The translations under genes were made by a program, and so were the position numbers. Below the pieces are notes generated by a model. The model was given only the letters and a program-made list of their open reading frames with translations, was not told the DNA's origin and did no database searches. Below, piece by piece: positions 28,784-40,333 of a stretch of 64,000 nt of DNA (its first letter is position 1; each line of letters opens with the position of its first letter). Where the stretch lies: positions 1-64,000 of the forward strand of contig NZ_LBMD01000002.1 in the NCBI RefSeq assembly GCF_001293645.1. The letters are read 5' to 3'. The DNA comes from Bacillus sp. CHD6a (lineage in GTDB: Bacteria > Bacillota > Bacilli > Bacillales > Bacillaceae_I).

Positions 28784-28967
28784 GCTGTTGATTGGATTAC
28801 GGGGCGAAGACTCCTCGAAAATGCTACGCATTTTCTTCGTGCGATGTTTCGCTGTCAAAGACTTCCTTGTCCTGAGGGAGATAGCGGTAGGTTGAGATCC
28901 CGCAAGGAAGTGAGGAGGCTCAAGCACCACCCCTAGGAAAGCGAAGCCCAGTGCGGAAATCAACAGC
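28784..28967 (+). repeat. Dispersed hairpin element E (pcrB-pcrA gap), with internal insert
   Basis: A 184-bp copy with GCTGTTGATT and AATCAACAGC ends. It carries an extra ~58 bases near 28816-28874 within the first hairpin arm, itself with an AAAATGC/GCATTTT hairpin. The inner stem is TTGAG (28892-28896) / CTCAA (28919-28923). Confidence 0.82.
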
Positions 28968-29062
28968 GGTGGATGCAAAGATTCTAAAATTAATAGTAAT
29001 TCACAACACATTTTAGTATGATAGAAAATAAGAACATATGTTTGATTGGACGGTGAAAGAAT

Positions 29063-31369
29063 ATGCAATATTTAAGTCAGAGACTTCTTGAAGGGCTGAA
29101 CCCCATGCAAAAAGAAGCCGTGAAAAAAATGGACGGCCCCTTACTCATCATGGCCGGAGCGGGAAGTGGAAAAACCAAGGTGTTGACGCACCGAATTGCC
29201 TACCTGATGGCCGAAAAACAGGTAGCGCCGTGGAATATCCTTGCCATCACCTTTACAAATAAAGCAGCGCGCGAAATGAAAGAGCGTGTGGAAAAGCTGC
29301 TCGGACCTGCTGCAGAAGACATTTGGATCTCTACATTCCACTCCATGTGTGTGCGAATCCTGCGCCGTGATATTGACCGCATCGGAATAAACCGCAATTT
29401 TACCATTCTTGATACGACCGATCAGTTATCTGTTATTAAGAATATTTTAAAGGACCGCAATATCGATCCGAAAAAATTCGAACCAAGGACCATCCTTGGG
29501 ACTATCAGCTCTGCTAAAAATGAACTGATGAATCCAGAACAATATGCAAAACAGCCACTTGGGCCATACGAGCAGCAAGTAGCGGAAATCTATACCGACT
29601 ATCAAAAGAGGTTGAAAAAGAACCAAGCACTTGATTTTGATGATCTGATTATGACGACCATTCATCTCTTTAAACGTGTACCGGAAGTGCTCGAATACTA
29701 TCAGCGTAAATTCCAATATATCCATGTGGATGAGTATCAAGATACGAACAAAGCACAATATACCTTGGTGAACCTTTTGGCTGACCGCCTTAAAAATCTT
29801 TGTGTCGTGGGGGATTCTGATCAGTCCATCTATCGCTGGCGCGGTGCGGATATCGCTAATATCCTTTCTTTTGAAAAAGACTATCCAAACGCGGAAGTCG
29901 TGCTGCTTGAGCAAAATTACCGTTCTACCAAACGTATTCTAGAAGCGGCAAACAGAGTGATCGAAAACAATATCGGCCGTAAAAAGAAGAATCTTTGGAC
30001 GGAAAACGACGAAGGACAAAAAATCATTCATTATCAAGCGGATTCTGAGAAATCGGAAGCACAGTTTGTCGTTGGCAAAATGCGTGAACTGATGAGACAA
30101 GACCCAACACGCACGCTTGGAGACTTTGCGATCCTGTACCGTACTAACGCCCAGTCCCGTGTGATGGAGGAAATGCTTCTCATGTCCAACATCAATTACA
30201 CGATTGTCGGCGGGACCAAGTTCTACGACAGAAAAGAAATTAAGGATATCCTGGCGTATCTTCGTCTTATTGCAAATCCAGACGACGACATCAGTCTGCA
30301 GCGAATTGTAAATGTACCAAAACGTGGCATCGGAGCGACAACCGTTGATAAGATCGCCAATTACGCGACACAGCATGATATCTCCATCTTCACAGCACTT
30401 GCAGAAGTAGACTTAATCGGCGTCAGCGGCCGTGCTACGTCCCAATTGAAAGAGTTCCGTGCGCTGATTGAAGGCTATGTGCAAATGCAAGAGTACATCT
30501 CGGTGACGGAACTAGTGGAAGAGGTTCTAGAAAAGTCAGGTTATCGTGAAATGCTGAAAGCCGACAAAACGATCGAATCCCAAAGCAGACTGGAAAACAT
30601 CGATGAGTTCCTATCTGTTACGAAGAATTTTGAAGAAAAATATGACGATAAGAGCTTGGTTGCTTTCCTTACAGACCTGGCGCTTGTTGCTGATATTGAT
30701 AAATTGGACGAGGAAGATCCAGCCCAGCAGGAAGGTGTTATTTTAATGACCCTTCATGCTGCAAAAGGGCTAGAGTTCCCTGTTGTATTCCTAATTGGAA
30801 TGGAGGAAGGGGTATTTCCTCACAGCCGTTCACTGTTTGAAGAAGCGGAAATGGAAGAGGAACGCCGTCTGGCTTACGTTGGAATCACACGTGCTGAAAA
30901 CCAACTGTTCATCACAAATGCCCAAATGCGTACGTTATTTGGTCGAACAAACATCAACCCTCCTTCCCGTTTTATCAAAGAAATTCCGGAAGAATTACTA
31001 GAAAGTGAAGAAAATAAAGAAGCTGCATCCCGCCAAACGCCATTTGGTGGACGCGGGTCAAGTTTTGGAGGCGGCTCTGCGTCACCATTTGGAGGCAATT
31101 CTTCTTCTGGAAGAGCAAGGGCGGCAAGTCCTGCTTCTCAAACCGCACGCCGTACCACTGCACCATCCCGCGGGCTGACTGCAACAGGTGGAGAAAGCTT
31201 GGACTGGATGGTAGGAGACAAAGCAGAACATAAAAAATGGGGAGTTGGCACTGTTGTCAGCGTAAAAGGTGACGGCGACAGCAAAGAACTCGACATTGCC
31301 TTCCCAAGCCCGACAGGAATCAAACGCCTATTAGCTAAATTTGCCCCTGTGACGAAAGTTCAACAATAG
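29063..31369 (+). CDS. pcrA: ATP-dependent DNA helicase PcrA
   Basis: A 768-aa superfamily 1A 3'-5' helicase used in repair and rolling-circle replication and in removing stalled RNA polymerase. The Q motif LNPMQKEAV is followed by Walker A AGAGSGKT at residues 31-38. [11 protein letters not shown] near 226 is motif II, QNYRST near 285 is motif IV, and [11 protein letters not shown] near 565 is motif V. A Gly/Ser-rich linker (about 655-705) leads to a Tudor-like C-terminal domain, [12 protein letters not shown], that binds RNA polymerase in B. subtilis. It is about 30 aa longer than usual because of the linker. Confidence 0.97.
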   Translation: MQYLSQRLLEGLNPMQKEAVKKMDGPLLIMAGAGSGKTKVLTHRIAYLMAEKQVAPWNILAITFTNKAAREMKERVEKLLGPAAEDIWISTFHSMCVRILRRDIDRIGINRNFTILDTTDQLSVIKNILKDRNIDPKKFEPRTILGTISSAKNELMNPEQYAKQPLGPYEQQVAEIYTDYQKRLKKNQALDFDDLIMTTIHLFKRVPEVLEYYQRKFQYIHVDEYQDTNKAQYTLVNLLADRLKNLCVVGDSDQSIYRWRGADIANILSFEKDYPNAEVVLLEQNYRSTKRILEAANRVIENNIGRKKKNLWTENDEGQKIIHYQADSEKSEAQFVVGKMRELMRQDPTRTLGDFAILYRTNAQSRVMEEMLLMSNINYTIVGGTKFYDRKEIKDILAYLRLIANPDDDISLQRIVNVPKRGIGATTVDKIANYATQHDISIFTALAEVDLIGVSGRATSQLKEFRALIEGYVQMQEYISVTELVEEVLEKSGYREMLKADKTIESQSRLENIDEFLSVTKNFEEKYDDKSLVAFLTDLALVADIDKLDEEDPAQQEGVILMTLHAAKGLEFPVVFLIGMEEGVFPHSRSLFEEAEMEEERRLAYVGITRAENQLFITNAQMRTLFGRTNINPPSRFIKEIPEELLESEENKEAASRQTPFGGRGSSFGGGSASPFGGNSSSGRARAASPASQTARRTTAPSRGLTATGGESLDWMVGDKAEHKKWGVGTVVSVKGDGDSKELDIAFPSPTGIKRLLAKFAPVTKVQQ

Positions 31370-31377
31370 ATAAATGA

Positions 31378-33414
<2,037 letters not shown>

Positions 33415-33426
33415 GAGGTGTTGGAA

Positions 33427-34578
33427 GTGAAAAGTTTTTTGTCGTTGCTCCTTGTTGTTTCTCTTTTTGCCACCGGATGCGTGCCTGGCTTCGAGAAGCA
33501 GGAAGAAGTGGTACAAGATCCAGCGCAGCAGGAAAACACGGAACAAGCCATTGTTCCCAGATATAAAATATCAGATGACTTTTATCAAACCATTCTTCCT
33601 TATAAGCCCGGGGAAACCCGCGGCCAAATCGCCCCGCGCCTAAACAGTCGGGTCGATGTGGAGGAGTTAGAAACCGGATTGATGCGGATGTCGCAGGAGG
33701 TATTCCCCTCCGACAGCTATTTGTATCAGGAAGGGCAGTATATAAAGAGGAATACAATTAGAAGCTGGTTGGGACGAGTAGACAAGGACGATAAGGATGC
33801 TACTGGATTGAATCCCCCGTTGATTCGAGGAGTCGATACGGAAGACACTAACGAAAAAAGTCCAATCTATCTTGCACATGTTCAGGAACAAAACTATCTT
33901 GTCCGTAAGGGAGAAGATCAGGTGGAACTTGGCGGGGTTTCCATTGGTATTGCCTTAAACTCTGTCCATTATTATAACCTGACGGATGAAGAAGGTGGCT
34001 ATCCGAGGGAGTATATAATACCTGATGATAAACTCGAAGCTGAAGGAAAGAAAATAGCGGAAGAAGTTATCAGAAGAGTACGCGGGATGGAAGGACTGGA
34101 GAATGTTCCAATCATTATTGGTTTGTATAAACAAAGTCCTGCGAATTCCGTTGTCCCAGGAAGCTTTATCGCGAAAGCAAAAGTCGCATCAGGCGATAAT
34201 TCCGTTGGTAAATGGGAAGAAATAAAAGAAGAATATCACCTTTTCCCAAATAGTGATACTACGGAATTATATCGTGATGACGCAGTCCGATTTGAGAATT
34301 TTAAGCTGGATATTGACGACTATTTTCCAAACCATACAGGTGTGATTGGAAAAGGCTATTACCGTGACGGGGAACTCCAACAGCTCTCGATTGAAGTGAA
34401 TATGGAGTTTAACGGAAAAGCCGAATTGATTGGTTTTACACAATATGTAACAGGACTTGTGGTTGAACACTTCCCGAACTATATCAATCTACAAGTATCC
34501 ATTTCTTCCATCAGTGGAGAGGAAGCGTTGATTGTAAGGGATGCAGGATCGGAAAAACCGTTTGTTCATATCTATTAA
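33427..34578 (+). CDS. camS: CamS family sex-pheromone-type lipoprotein (YerH)
   Basis: A 383-aa lipoprotein whose lipobox LFATGC gives Cys18. The CamS domain fills the rest, with YKISDDFYQTILPYKPG near 47-63 and RGQIAPRLNSRVD near 66-78. In other Firmicutes the cleaved signal peptide of CamS-like proteins can act as a peptide pheromone; nothing here proves that. The open frame begins at GTG 33418, but GTG 33427 has AGAGG at correct spacing. It is the last gene after pcrB-pcrA-ligA, with a terminator 11 bases on. Confidence 0.9.
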   Translation: MKSFLSLLLVVSLFATGCVPGFEKQEEVVQDPAQQENTEQAIVPRYKISDDFYQTILPYKPGETRGQIAPRLNSRVDVEELETGLMRMSQEVFPSDSYLYQEGQYIKRNTIRSWLGRVDKDDKDATGLNPPLIRGVDTEDTNEKSPIYLAHVQEQNYLVRKGEDQVELGGVSIGIALNSVHYYNLTDEEGGYPREYIIPDDKLEAEGKKIAEEVIRRVRGMEGLENVPIIIGLYKQSPANSVVPGSFIAKAKVASGDNSVGKWEEIKEEYHLFPNSDTTELYRDDAVRFENFKLDIDDYFPNHTGVIGKGYYRDGELQQLSIEVNMEFNGKAELIGFTQYVTGLVVEHFPNYINLQVSISSISGEEALIVRDAGSEKPFVHIY

Positions 34579-34588
34579 TCTTTGGCGA

Positions 34589-34620
34589 CCTACTATTCTT
34601 TATGGATAGTGGGTTTTTTT
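34589..34620 (+). terminator. Terminator after camS
   Basis: CCTACTAT pairs with ATAGTGGG across TCTTTATGG, followed by seven T. Confidence 0.85.
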
Positions 34621-34647
34621 GTGGAGTAAATGGATTGATGATGATTG

Positions 34648-34795
34648 ATTGTAACTCTTTATGTGGTTATTGTGACTTTTTCAGAGGTTATTGTAACTAT
34701 TCTTGTGGTTATTGTGACTTTTCCAGAGGTTATTGTAACTATTCTTGTAGTTATTGTAACTTTTTCAAAGGTTATTGTGACTTTTGCAAAAAAGT
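34648..34795. repeat. 21-bp tandem repeats, locus Q
   Basis: TTGTAAC or TTGTGAC recurs with its G at 34651, 34672, 34693, 34714, 34735, 34756 and 34777: seven units, each exactly 21 bp. Consensus is roughly TTGTRACTWTTCYWGWGGTTA. Alternate units carry A or G at the R position. Same family as 18610-18700 in the opposite direction. It lies between the camS terminator and the pruA promoter. Confidence 0.92.
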
Positions 34796-34877
34796 GCGCA
34801 AAGACTCACTTGCCCCATGTCTAATGCATCATTCCAATGCCTCCAAATTTTTCTTCATATAAGAAAATAAACAATAT

Positions 34878-34906
34878 TTGAAAGACTAGTAATGATAGGG
34901 TAGAAT
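34878..34906 (+). promoter_or_regulatory. Sigma-A promoter of pruA
   Basis: TTGAAA (34878-34883), 17 bases, TAGAAT (34901-34906). Confidence 0.7.
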
Positions 34907-34916
34907 GAGAATTGTA

Positions 34917-34930
34917 TGCAAGCGCTTTAG
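34917..34930 (+). promoter_or_regulatory. Possible CcpA (cre) site at pruA
   Basis: TGCAAGCGCTTTAG has the central AAGCGCTT of cre sites and matches 11 of 14 bases of TGAAAGCGCTTTCA when read on the minus strand. It sits just past the -10, around the start of transcription, where CcpA would block. It fits carbon control of proline use but is unproven. Confidence 0.5.
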
Positions 34931-34952
34931 AATGCAAAGGAGGGCGAATGTA

Positions 34953-36497
34953 ATGGTATTACCTTACAAACATGAACCATTTACTGATTTCACTAATGAG
35001 GAAAACAAACAAGCTTATCTTGAAGGCTTGAAACTAGTGGACTCTTATTTAGGACAAGATTATGACTTAATTATTGGTGGAGAGCGTGTTACGACGGAAG
35101 ATAAAATCGTATCCGTGAACCCTGCAAATAAAGAAGAGGTTATTGGTCGTGTGTCTAAGGCAGATCGTGACTTGGCTGAGAAGGCAATGCAAGTTGCAGA
35201 CGAAACGTTCAAAACGTGGCGTAAAGTGAAGCCAGAAGTAAGAGCAGACATCTTGTTCCGTGCGGCAGCAATCATTCGCCGTCGTAAGCACGAATTCTCT
35301 GCACTTTTAACAAAAGAAGCAGGAAAGCCTTGGAATGAAGCAGATGCAGATACTGCAGAAGCAATTGATTTCCTTGAGTACTATGCGCGTCAAATGCTTA
35401 AACTAAAAGACGGTATGCCTGTAGAGAGCCGCGTTGGCGAATACAACCGTTATAACTATATCCCATTAGGTGTAGGTGTCATCATCTCTCCTTGGAACTT
35501 CCCGTTTGCAATCATGGCTGGTACTGCCGTAGCAGCAATTGTAACGGGTAACACTGTATTATTGAAGCCTGCATCTACAACTCCGGTTGTTGCAGCTAAG
35601 TTTGTAGAAGTAATGGAAGAGGCTGGCCTTCCTGCTGGCGTACTTAACTTCGTACCTGGTAGTGGAGCGGAAGTAGGGGATTATCTAGTAGACCACCCAC
35701 GCACTCGCTTCATCTCGTTCACTGGATCTCGTGACGTTGGTCTACGAATCTATGAGCGTGCTTCTAAAGTGAACCCTGGCCAAATCTGGCTGAAGCGTGT
35801 TATCGCTGAAATGGGTGGAAAAGATACGATTGTGGTAGACAGCGAGGGAGATCTTGAGTTGGCAGCACAATCCATCGTAAAATCTGCATTCGGATTCTCC
35901 GGTCAAAAATGTTCTGCGTGCTCCCGTGCGGTAATCGTGGAAGATGTGTATGACCAAGTATTAAACCGTGCAGTGGAATTAACGAAAGAATTGACAGTTG
36001 GCGACCCAACAGAGAACCACTACATGGGACCTGTTATCGACCAAGCTGCATTTGATAAAGTAATGAAATATGTTGGAATTGGTAAAGAAGAAGGACGTAT
36101 TCTTGCAGGTGGAGAAGGAGACGACTCCAAAGGATTCTTCGTTCAGCCGACAATTGTTGCTGATGTGGATCCGGAAGCTCGCCTGATGAAAGAGGAAATC
36201 TTCGGGCCGGTTGTAGCATTTGCAAAAGCAAAAGACTACAATCATGCGCTTGAGATTGCCAACAACACAGAATACGGCTTGACTGGAGCGGTTATCACAA
36301 ACAACCGCGACAAAATTGAGCAAGCTCGTGAAGACTTCCACGTAGGTAACCTTTACTTTAACCGTGGATGCACAGGTGCAATCGTTGGATACCAACCATT
36401 TGGCGGATTCAACATGTCTGGAACAGACTCCAAAGCGGGCGGTCCTGACTACCTATTGCTTCACTTACAAGCAAAAACAACTTCTGAAACTCTGTAA
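34953..36497 (+). CDS. pruA: L-glutamate gamma-semialdehyde (P5C) dehydrogenase
   Basis: A 514-aa NAD-dependent aldehyde dehydrogenase that turns proline-derived P5C/glutamate semialdehyde into glutamate (RocA/PutC type). [10 protein letters not shown] is near residue 174, the catalytic Glu is in VIAEMGGKD near 282, and the catalytic Cys is in [14 protein letters not shown] near 310-323. [19 protein letters not shown] at the start is typical. AGGAGG precedes ATG 34953; a longer open frame from 34905 spans the cre site. Proline uptake gene putP is 1.5 kb away; no proline dehydrogenase gene is in the window. Confidence 0.95.
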   Translation: MVLPYKHEPFTDFTNEENKQAYLEGLKLVDSYLGQDYDLIIGGERVTTEDKIVSVNPANKEEVIGRVSKADRDLAEKAMQVADETFKTWRKVKPEVRADILFRAAAIIRRRKHEFSALLTKEAGKPWNEADADTAEAIDFLEYYARQMLKLKDGMPVESRVGEYNRYNYIPLGVGVIISPWNFPFAIMAGTAVAAIVTGNTVLLKPASTTPVVAAKFVEVMEEAGLPAGVLNFVPGSGAEVGDYLVDHPRTRFISFTGSRDVGLRIYERASKVNPGQIWLKRVIAEMGGKDTIVVDSEGDLELAAQSIVKSAFGFSGQKCSACSRAVIVEDVYDQVLNRAVELTKELTVGDPTENHYMGPVIDQAAFDKVMKYVGIGKEEGRILAGGEGDDSKGFFVQPTIVADVDPEARLMKEEIFGPVVAFAKAKDYNHALEIANNTEYGLTGAVITNNRDKIEQAREDFHVGNLYFNRGCTGAIVGYQPFGGFNMSGTDSKAGGPDYLLLHLQAKTTSETL

Positions 36498-36507
36498 AAG
36501 TTATAAA

Positions 36508-36548
36508 TAGAAGGAAGCTGATGCCTAGTTGGGTGTCAGCTTCTTTTT
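36508..36548 (+). terminator. Terminator after pruA
   Basis: GAAGCTGATGCC and GGGTGTCAGCTTC form the stem, followed by TTTTTTT. Confidence 0.85.
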
Positions 36549-36785
36549 TTAGCTTGAAGGAGCCTTGTTACATGGGAGCACACTATATATCTTAAACTTA
36601 GCTGAGTTGGACATGTAATAAGGTAAATTTGGCATTATCTCTGCCTGCTTCTTTATGAACGCAAAATGCTCAGTTGGAAATCTACCCAGAATAAACACTT
36701 TATTGTTACTTTTTTACATATTTTTGCCGCGAACATTTCATACTAACTTATGTGTTCAAATTTAGTAAGGAAAAGGAGACGTAAA

Positions 36786-37445
36786 ATGAAGAAATTCCTT
36801 AGTATTTTAGCAGTGGCACTGTTTGTATTAGGTGGAATGAGCAACATGGTTGCAGCAAAGGCAGGACATAAAGAAGATGCCCAAGTTCGTATTTTGCATG
36901 CATCCCCTGACGCTCCAGCGGTAGACATCTACGTAGATGGAAATCTGGCCGTTGAGGGTGCAAAATTTAAAGATGCTACAGACTACTTAATGCTCCCGGC
37001 AGGTCCACACAAAGTAGAAGTTTTCCCAGCAGGTAAGAAAGACCAGGCAGTTATTGCTCAACAACTTGAAGTGGAAGGCGGAAAGGCATATACAGTAGCA
37101 GCCGTCGATAAGCTTGCAAACCTTGAATTAATTGCGGTAGAGGACACAAGAAAAGCACCTACAGGGAAAGCATTAACTCGCGTAGGCCATCTTTCTCCAG
37201 ATGCACCAACAGTGGAAGTTGGAGTCATTAAAGGAGACACTGTATTCAGTGATTTATCTTTCAAAGACTTTTCCACTTATCAAGAACTTGAGCCAGGAAC
37301 GTACGATCTTGAAATCAGAACTCCGGATGGAAAACAGGTCTTAGATCTCTCCGGAACAAAACTTGATAAAGATACCGTGTACAGTGTTCTTGCAGTAAAC
37401 ACAGCTGACAATTTAGAAGTACTTGTGTTGGTGGATAGCAAGTAA
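36786..37445 (+). CDS. Secreted DUF4397 protein
   Basis: A 219-aa protein with a Sec signal peptide, cut near residue 24 (NMVAAKA). Two DUF4397 repeats follow: VRILHASPDAPAVDIYVDG near residues 34-52 and LTRVGHLSPDAPTVEVGV near 125-142. The fold is beta-rich and similar domains occur in many secreted or cell-wall Bacillus proteins of unknown role. It has no anchor motif, so it is probably released or loosely wall-bound. AAAAGGAGA precedes ATG 36786. It is a single-gene unit with a terminator. Confidence 0.88.
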   Translation: MKKFLSILAVALFVLGGMSNMVAAKAGHKEDAQVRILHASPDAPAVDIYVDGNLAVEGAKFKDATDYLMLPAGPHKVEVFPAGKKDQAVIAQQLEVEGGKAYTVAAVDKLANLELIAVEDTRKAPTGKALTRVGHLSPDAPTVEVGVIKGDTVFSDLSFKDFSTYQELEPGTYDLEIRTPDGKQVLDLSGTKLDKDTVYSVLAVNTADNLEVLVLVDSK

Positions 37446-37532
37446 GCAATCAAATTAAGTTGTTCCAGAGAGTCCAAACAACATCTGTTTTTCGTTGTAA
37501 AAGTAGCAAGTGAATAACCAATGTAAAAAATA

Positions 37533-37569
37533 CAGAGAGATTGGGACATCCCAAGCTCTCTGTTTTTTT
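37533..37569 (+). terminator. Terminator after the DUF4397 gene
   Basis: CAGAGAGATTGGG and CCCAAGCTCTCTG form the stem around ACAT, followed by TTTTTTT. Confidence 0.83.
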
Positions 37570-37623
37570 AGTTTAAAACCATATAGTTGAACTTGAAAAA
37601 ATTTTATCAGCATAGTTATTTTC

Positions 37624-37673
37624 AAACAAACGTTTGTTTAACAAATTTTCTTTATTATGAGCCGCAACCGGTT
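37624..37673. promoter_or_regulatory. Two operator-like palindromes without a gene
   Basis: AAACAAACGTTTGTTT (37624-37639) is a perfect 16-bp palindrome. GCAACCGGTTCA (palindromic core AACCGGTT, 37666-37673) resembles a LacI-family operator. They lie in the space between two convergent genes, each well past its neighbour's end, with no start codon nearby to control. Confidence 0.4.
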
Positions 37674-37722
37674 CAAGAAAAAATACGAAATTAACTTTTC
37701 AAATAGCTATTTCCATAAAATA

Positions 37723-37752
37723 AAAAGAGAACCCACTGATGGGTTCTCTTTG
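37723..37752. repeat. 30-bp hairpin repeat, left copy
   Basis: AAAAGAGAACCC-ACTGAT-GGGTTCTCTTTG, identical over 30 bases to the copy at 37963-37992, starts exactly 240 bases apart. The pair flanks dispersed element F. Confidence 0.8.
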
Positions 37753-37797
37753 CAGACTGTCGACAAACTATAAACTAGTTAGGTTATCTGTTGGAAG

Positions 37798-37925
37798 AGT
37801 TGATCTCCGTTGCAGGAGCTTCGCTTTCCGCGGGCAGTCCGGAAGCCTCCTCGGGCTACGCCCTGCGGGGTCTTCCATGTCCTTTCCTCCCGCAGGAGTC
37901 TTCGCTCCTTCCACTGCGATCAACT
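37798..37925 (-). repeat. Dispersed hairpin element F
   Basis: A minus-orientation copy bounded by AGTTGATC and GATCAACT. The inner stem GGAAG (37841-37845) / CTTCC (37872-37876) is another paired variant. Outer flanks also resemble an inverted repeat: CAGACTGTCGACAAACTA near 37753 and its rough complement near 37944-37962. Confidence 0.78.
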
Positions 37926-37962
37926 AGAGAATTTCACTATTTTTAGCTTTGTCTACACACTG

Positions 37963-37992
37963 AAAAGAGAACCCACTGATGGGTTCTCTTTG
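37963..37992 (-). terminator. Hairpin terminator of putP / right copy of 30-bp repeat
   Basis: The AGAGAACCC/GGGTTCTCT stem lies 12 bases past the putP stop on the minus strand, followed by TTTCAG. The T-run is short. Identical to 37723-37752. Confidence 0.6.
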
Positions 37993-38003
37993 GTAAACAA
38001 CCG

Positions 38004-39509
38004 TTACTCTTTATTTTGTTCTGTTTCCATTGTTTCTTCCATTTCCGTAAAGCCTTCACGTACTTTTTTACGTGGGAAGTTTGTAAGATAACTTACGACA
38101 ATTACGGCAATTGTACTTAGGATGAATCCTGGTATGATTTCATATAAGAAAGCGGTTAGCGGTTCGCCGTTAATGGTGAATGGACCATAGATCCATATTA
38201 GTACGGTAATGGTACCCACTAGCATACCTGCAAGCGCACCCCAACGGTTCATTCGTTTCCAGTAAAGACTTAGGATGACAACTGGACCAAATGCTGCACC
38301 AAATCCTGCCCACGCGTTTCCAACCAGGTTAAGGATGGTATCGTTTGGTGTTAGGGATAGTGCTATCGCTACTAGTGCAACGATAAGAACGGAAATACGT
38401 CCAATCAAAACAAGTTCTTTATCAGATGCTTCACGGCGTAAGAACGTTTTATAAAAGTCTTCTGTCAGCGCACTGGATGTAACAAGTAGCTGAGAAGAAA
38501 TGGTACTCATGATCGCAGCTAAGATTGCTGCAAGTAGGAATCCACTAATTAATGGGTGGAACAAGAATTGGGAGAACACAATAAAGATTGTTTCTGCATC
38601 GGCCAATTCCATTCCTGTACGGTTCACATAGGCAATCCCTACAAGTCCTGTAGCCATCGCACCAATGATGGAAACGATCATCCAGCTCATTCCGATACGA
38701 CGAGCAGCTTTGAAGTCACGAATGGACTTGATTGCCATAAATCGAACGATGATATGCGGCTGTCCAAAGTAACCTAATCCCCAAGCAAGTAAAGAAATGA
38801 TTCCAAGGACGGTTGTTCCTTTAAAGAAATCAAGGTAAGTTGGGTCGATGGAACGTACTTCATCAAGTGTTACTCCAACACCGCCTAAATCAGTAAATGC
38901 AACGATTGGCACTAATACCAGAGCAAGAAGCATGATGACACCTTGCACAAAGTCAGTTAAACTAACTGCCAAGAATCCTCCGAACAATGTGTAAGCTACT
39001 ACCACACCAGCTGTTACGAATAAACCAGTTTTGTAGTCTAATCCAAATGCACTATCAAATAGTGTACCACCAGAAACTAAACCAGAGGAGGTGTAGAGAG
39101 TGAAGAAAATGATTATAACGATCGCTGATACGAAGCGTAAAATACGAGTTCCATCATAAAAACGGTTCTCAAAGAAATCTGGGATGGTAATGGAGTCATT
39201 CGCAGTTTCGGTATAAACCCTTAAACGAGGTGCAACGACCAGATAGTTAACATATGCTCCAATTGTAAGACCGATGGCAATCCACATACTCGATACACCG
39301 GTTGCATACATGGCACCCGGTAGACCCATAAGCATCCAACCACTCATATCAGATGCCCCTGCAGATAATGCTGTTACTCCAGGTCCTAATTGACGACCAC
39401 CAAGCATATAGCCTGAAATATCGTCTGTAGATGTCTTATAGGCATATAAACCTATTCCTAGCATGACAATAAAATAAAGTGCTAGGGAAATAAATACTCC
39501 TGTGTCCAC
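38004..39509 (-). CDS. putP: Sodium/proline symporter, PutP/OpuE family
   Basis: A 501-aa sodium:solute symporter with about 13 membrane segments. The family markers [16 protein letters not shown] (near residues 50-65), [10 protein letters not shown] near 237-246 and [17 protein letters not shown] near 323-339 are all present; the last holds the sodium site. The start is GTG 39509, 11 bases after CAGGAG. In B. subtilis the osmotically induced OpuE sits at this same place before gatC, so it could serve osmoprotection rather than catabolism; the nearby pruA argues for either. Confidence 0.93.
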   Translation of the reverse strand: MDTGVFISLALYFIVMLGIGLYAYKTSTDDISGYMLGGRQLGPGVTALSAGASDMSGWMLMGLPGAMYATGVSSMWIAIGLTIGAYVNYLVVAPRLRVYTETANDSITIPDFFENRFYDGTRILRFVSAIVIIIFFTLYTSSGLVSGGTLFDSAFGLDYKTGLFVTAGVVVAYTLFGGFLAVSLTDFVQGVIMLLALVLVPIVAFTDLGGVGVTLDEVRSIDPTYLDFFKGTTVLGIISLLAWGLGYFGQPHIIVRFMAIKSIRDFKAARRIGMSWMIVSIIGAMATGLVGIAYVNRTGMELADAETIFIVFSQFLFHPLISGFLLAAILAAIMSTISSQLLVTSSALTEDFYKTFLRREASDKELVLIGRISVLIVALVAIALSLTPNDTILNLVGNAWAGFGAAFGPVVILSLYWKRMNRWGALAGMLVGTITVLIWIYGPFTINGEPLTAFLYEIIPGFILSTIAVIVVSYLTNFPRKKVREGFTEMEETMETEQNKE

Positions 39510-39947
39510 AATATCAACTCCTGAATTATCTTTAATTTAGTTTGTACATTAGCAATTCCGGCGCCCCAAATTGCTCTCATAACGGTTACGAGTATTTAAG
39601 CTAACAAAGTATTTCCCTTTATTCAAGCGATTGAAACCTTTTTCAATAGGAAGAAAATCACGCTACCCCTTGATACAATGGGCATACTTCCCAATCGAAA
39701 AGAAATTAAAGTAAAACTATTCAGAATTATGAAACATGTAATATTGCTGTAATATTCCTACCCCTATTCCCCGTCACTCCTCCCAGAATGCCCACTTATT
39801 TTCCCCTCAAAAAACACGAAACATACCATATACAAAAAACCTTTTGTGAGCGGGGGAGAGGAAGAGGTTCTTTAGTGCTCTAACGCATTGAGGGTCAGAC
39901 CCCTCTTTACTCCGCTAAAGAAAAATCATCCCAATATCCCGTGAGAA
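39510..39947. other. Intergenic gap between putP and gatC
   Basis: No gene is visible in this divergent gap. It holds only one recognisable item, palindrome copy 4 at 39890-39905. A minus-strand TTGAAT/TAGCTT pair near 39625 might be a putP promoter but is weak. Confidence 0.5.
39890..39905. repeat. GGGGTCAGACCCC palindrome, copy 4
   Basis: GAGGGTCAGACCCCTC, the reverse-complement form of the copies at 4160, 6180 and 23601, with one arm a base shorter. Confidence 0.6.
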
Positions 39948-39977
39948 TTGCTTGTGGGGGTTAAAGTTTAGTATGAT
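39948..39977 (+). promoter_or_regulatory. Probable sigma-A promoter of gatCAB
   Basis: TTGCTT (39948-39953), 18 bases, TATGAT (39972-39977); it lies about 44 bases before gatC. Confidence 0.5.
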
Positions 39978-40020
39978 AGGGGTATTGTGTAAGTTCGATT
40001 TTTTGTGGAGGTGATAGAGG

Positions 40021-40311
40021 ATGTCACGTATTTCGGAGGATCAGGTGAAGCATGTGGCGCATTTGGCCCGTCTTGCGATCAGCGAGGATGAGGCAGTTAT
40101 GTTCACAAGTCAATTAGATGCAATTATTTCGTTCGCGGAAAAGCTGAATGAATTAGATACAGAAAATGTTCAACCAACTTCTCATGTTCTACATATGAAG
40201 AATGTCATGAGGGAAGATGTTGCGAAGGATGGTCTGCCGGTGGATGAGGTGCTGAAGAATGCGCCAGATCACAAAAACGGCCAGATTCGCGTACCAAGTA
40301 TTATGGAATAG
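40021..40311 (+). CDS. gatC: Asp-tRNA(Asn)/Glu-tRNA(Gln) amidotransferase subunit GatC
   Basis: A 96-aa subunit that ties GatA to GatB in the enzyme making Gln-tRNA(Gln) by amidation. The start [21 protein letters not shown] and the [16 protein letters not shown] segment near residues 58-73 are standard. GGAGGTGATAG precedes ATG. First gene of gatCAB; 22 bases to gatA. Confidence 0.96.
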   Translation: MSRISEDQVKHVAHLARLAISEDEAVMFTSQLDAIISFAEKLNELDTENVQPTSHVLHMKNVMREDVAKDGLPVDEVLKNAPDHKNGQIRVPSIME

Positions 40312-40333
40312 GAAAGAGTAAGGAGGGAACCCC

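Noticed and set aside
34648-34795. CRISPR array
   Set aside because: A 21-bp period leaves no room for separate repeats and spacers, units vary throughout, and no cas genes are present.
34602-34862. 86-aa Cys/Tyr/Gly-rich open frame over the 21-bp repeats
   Set aside because: The CDFxxGYCNYS pattern is the 21-bp repeat read as codons and begins inside the camS terminator; it is not a metallothionein-like gene.
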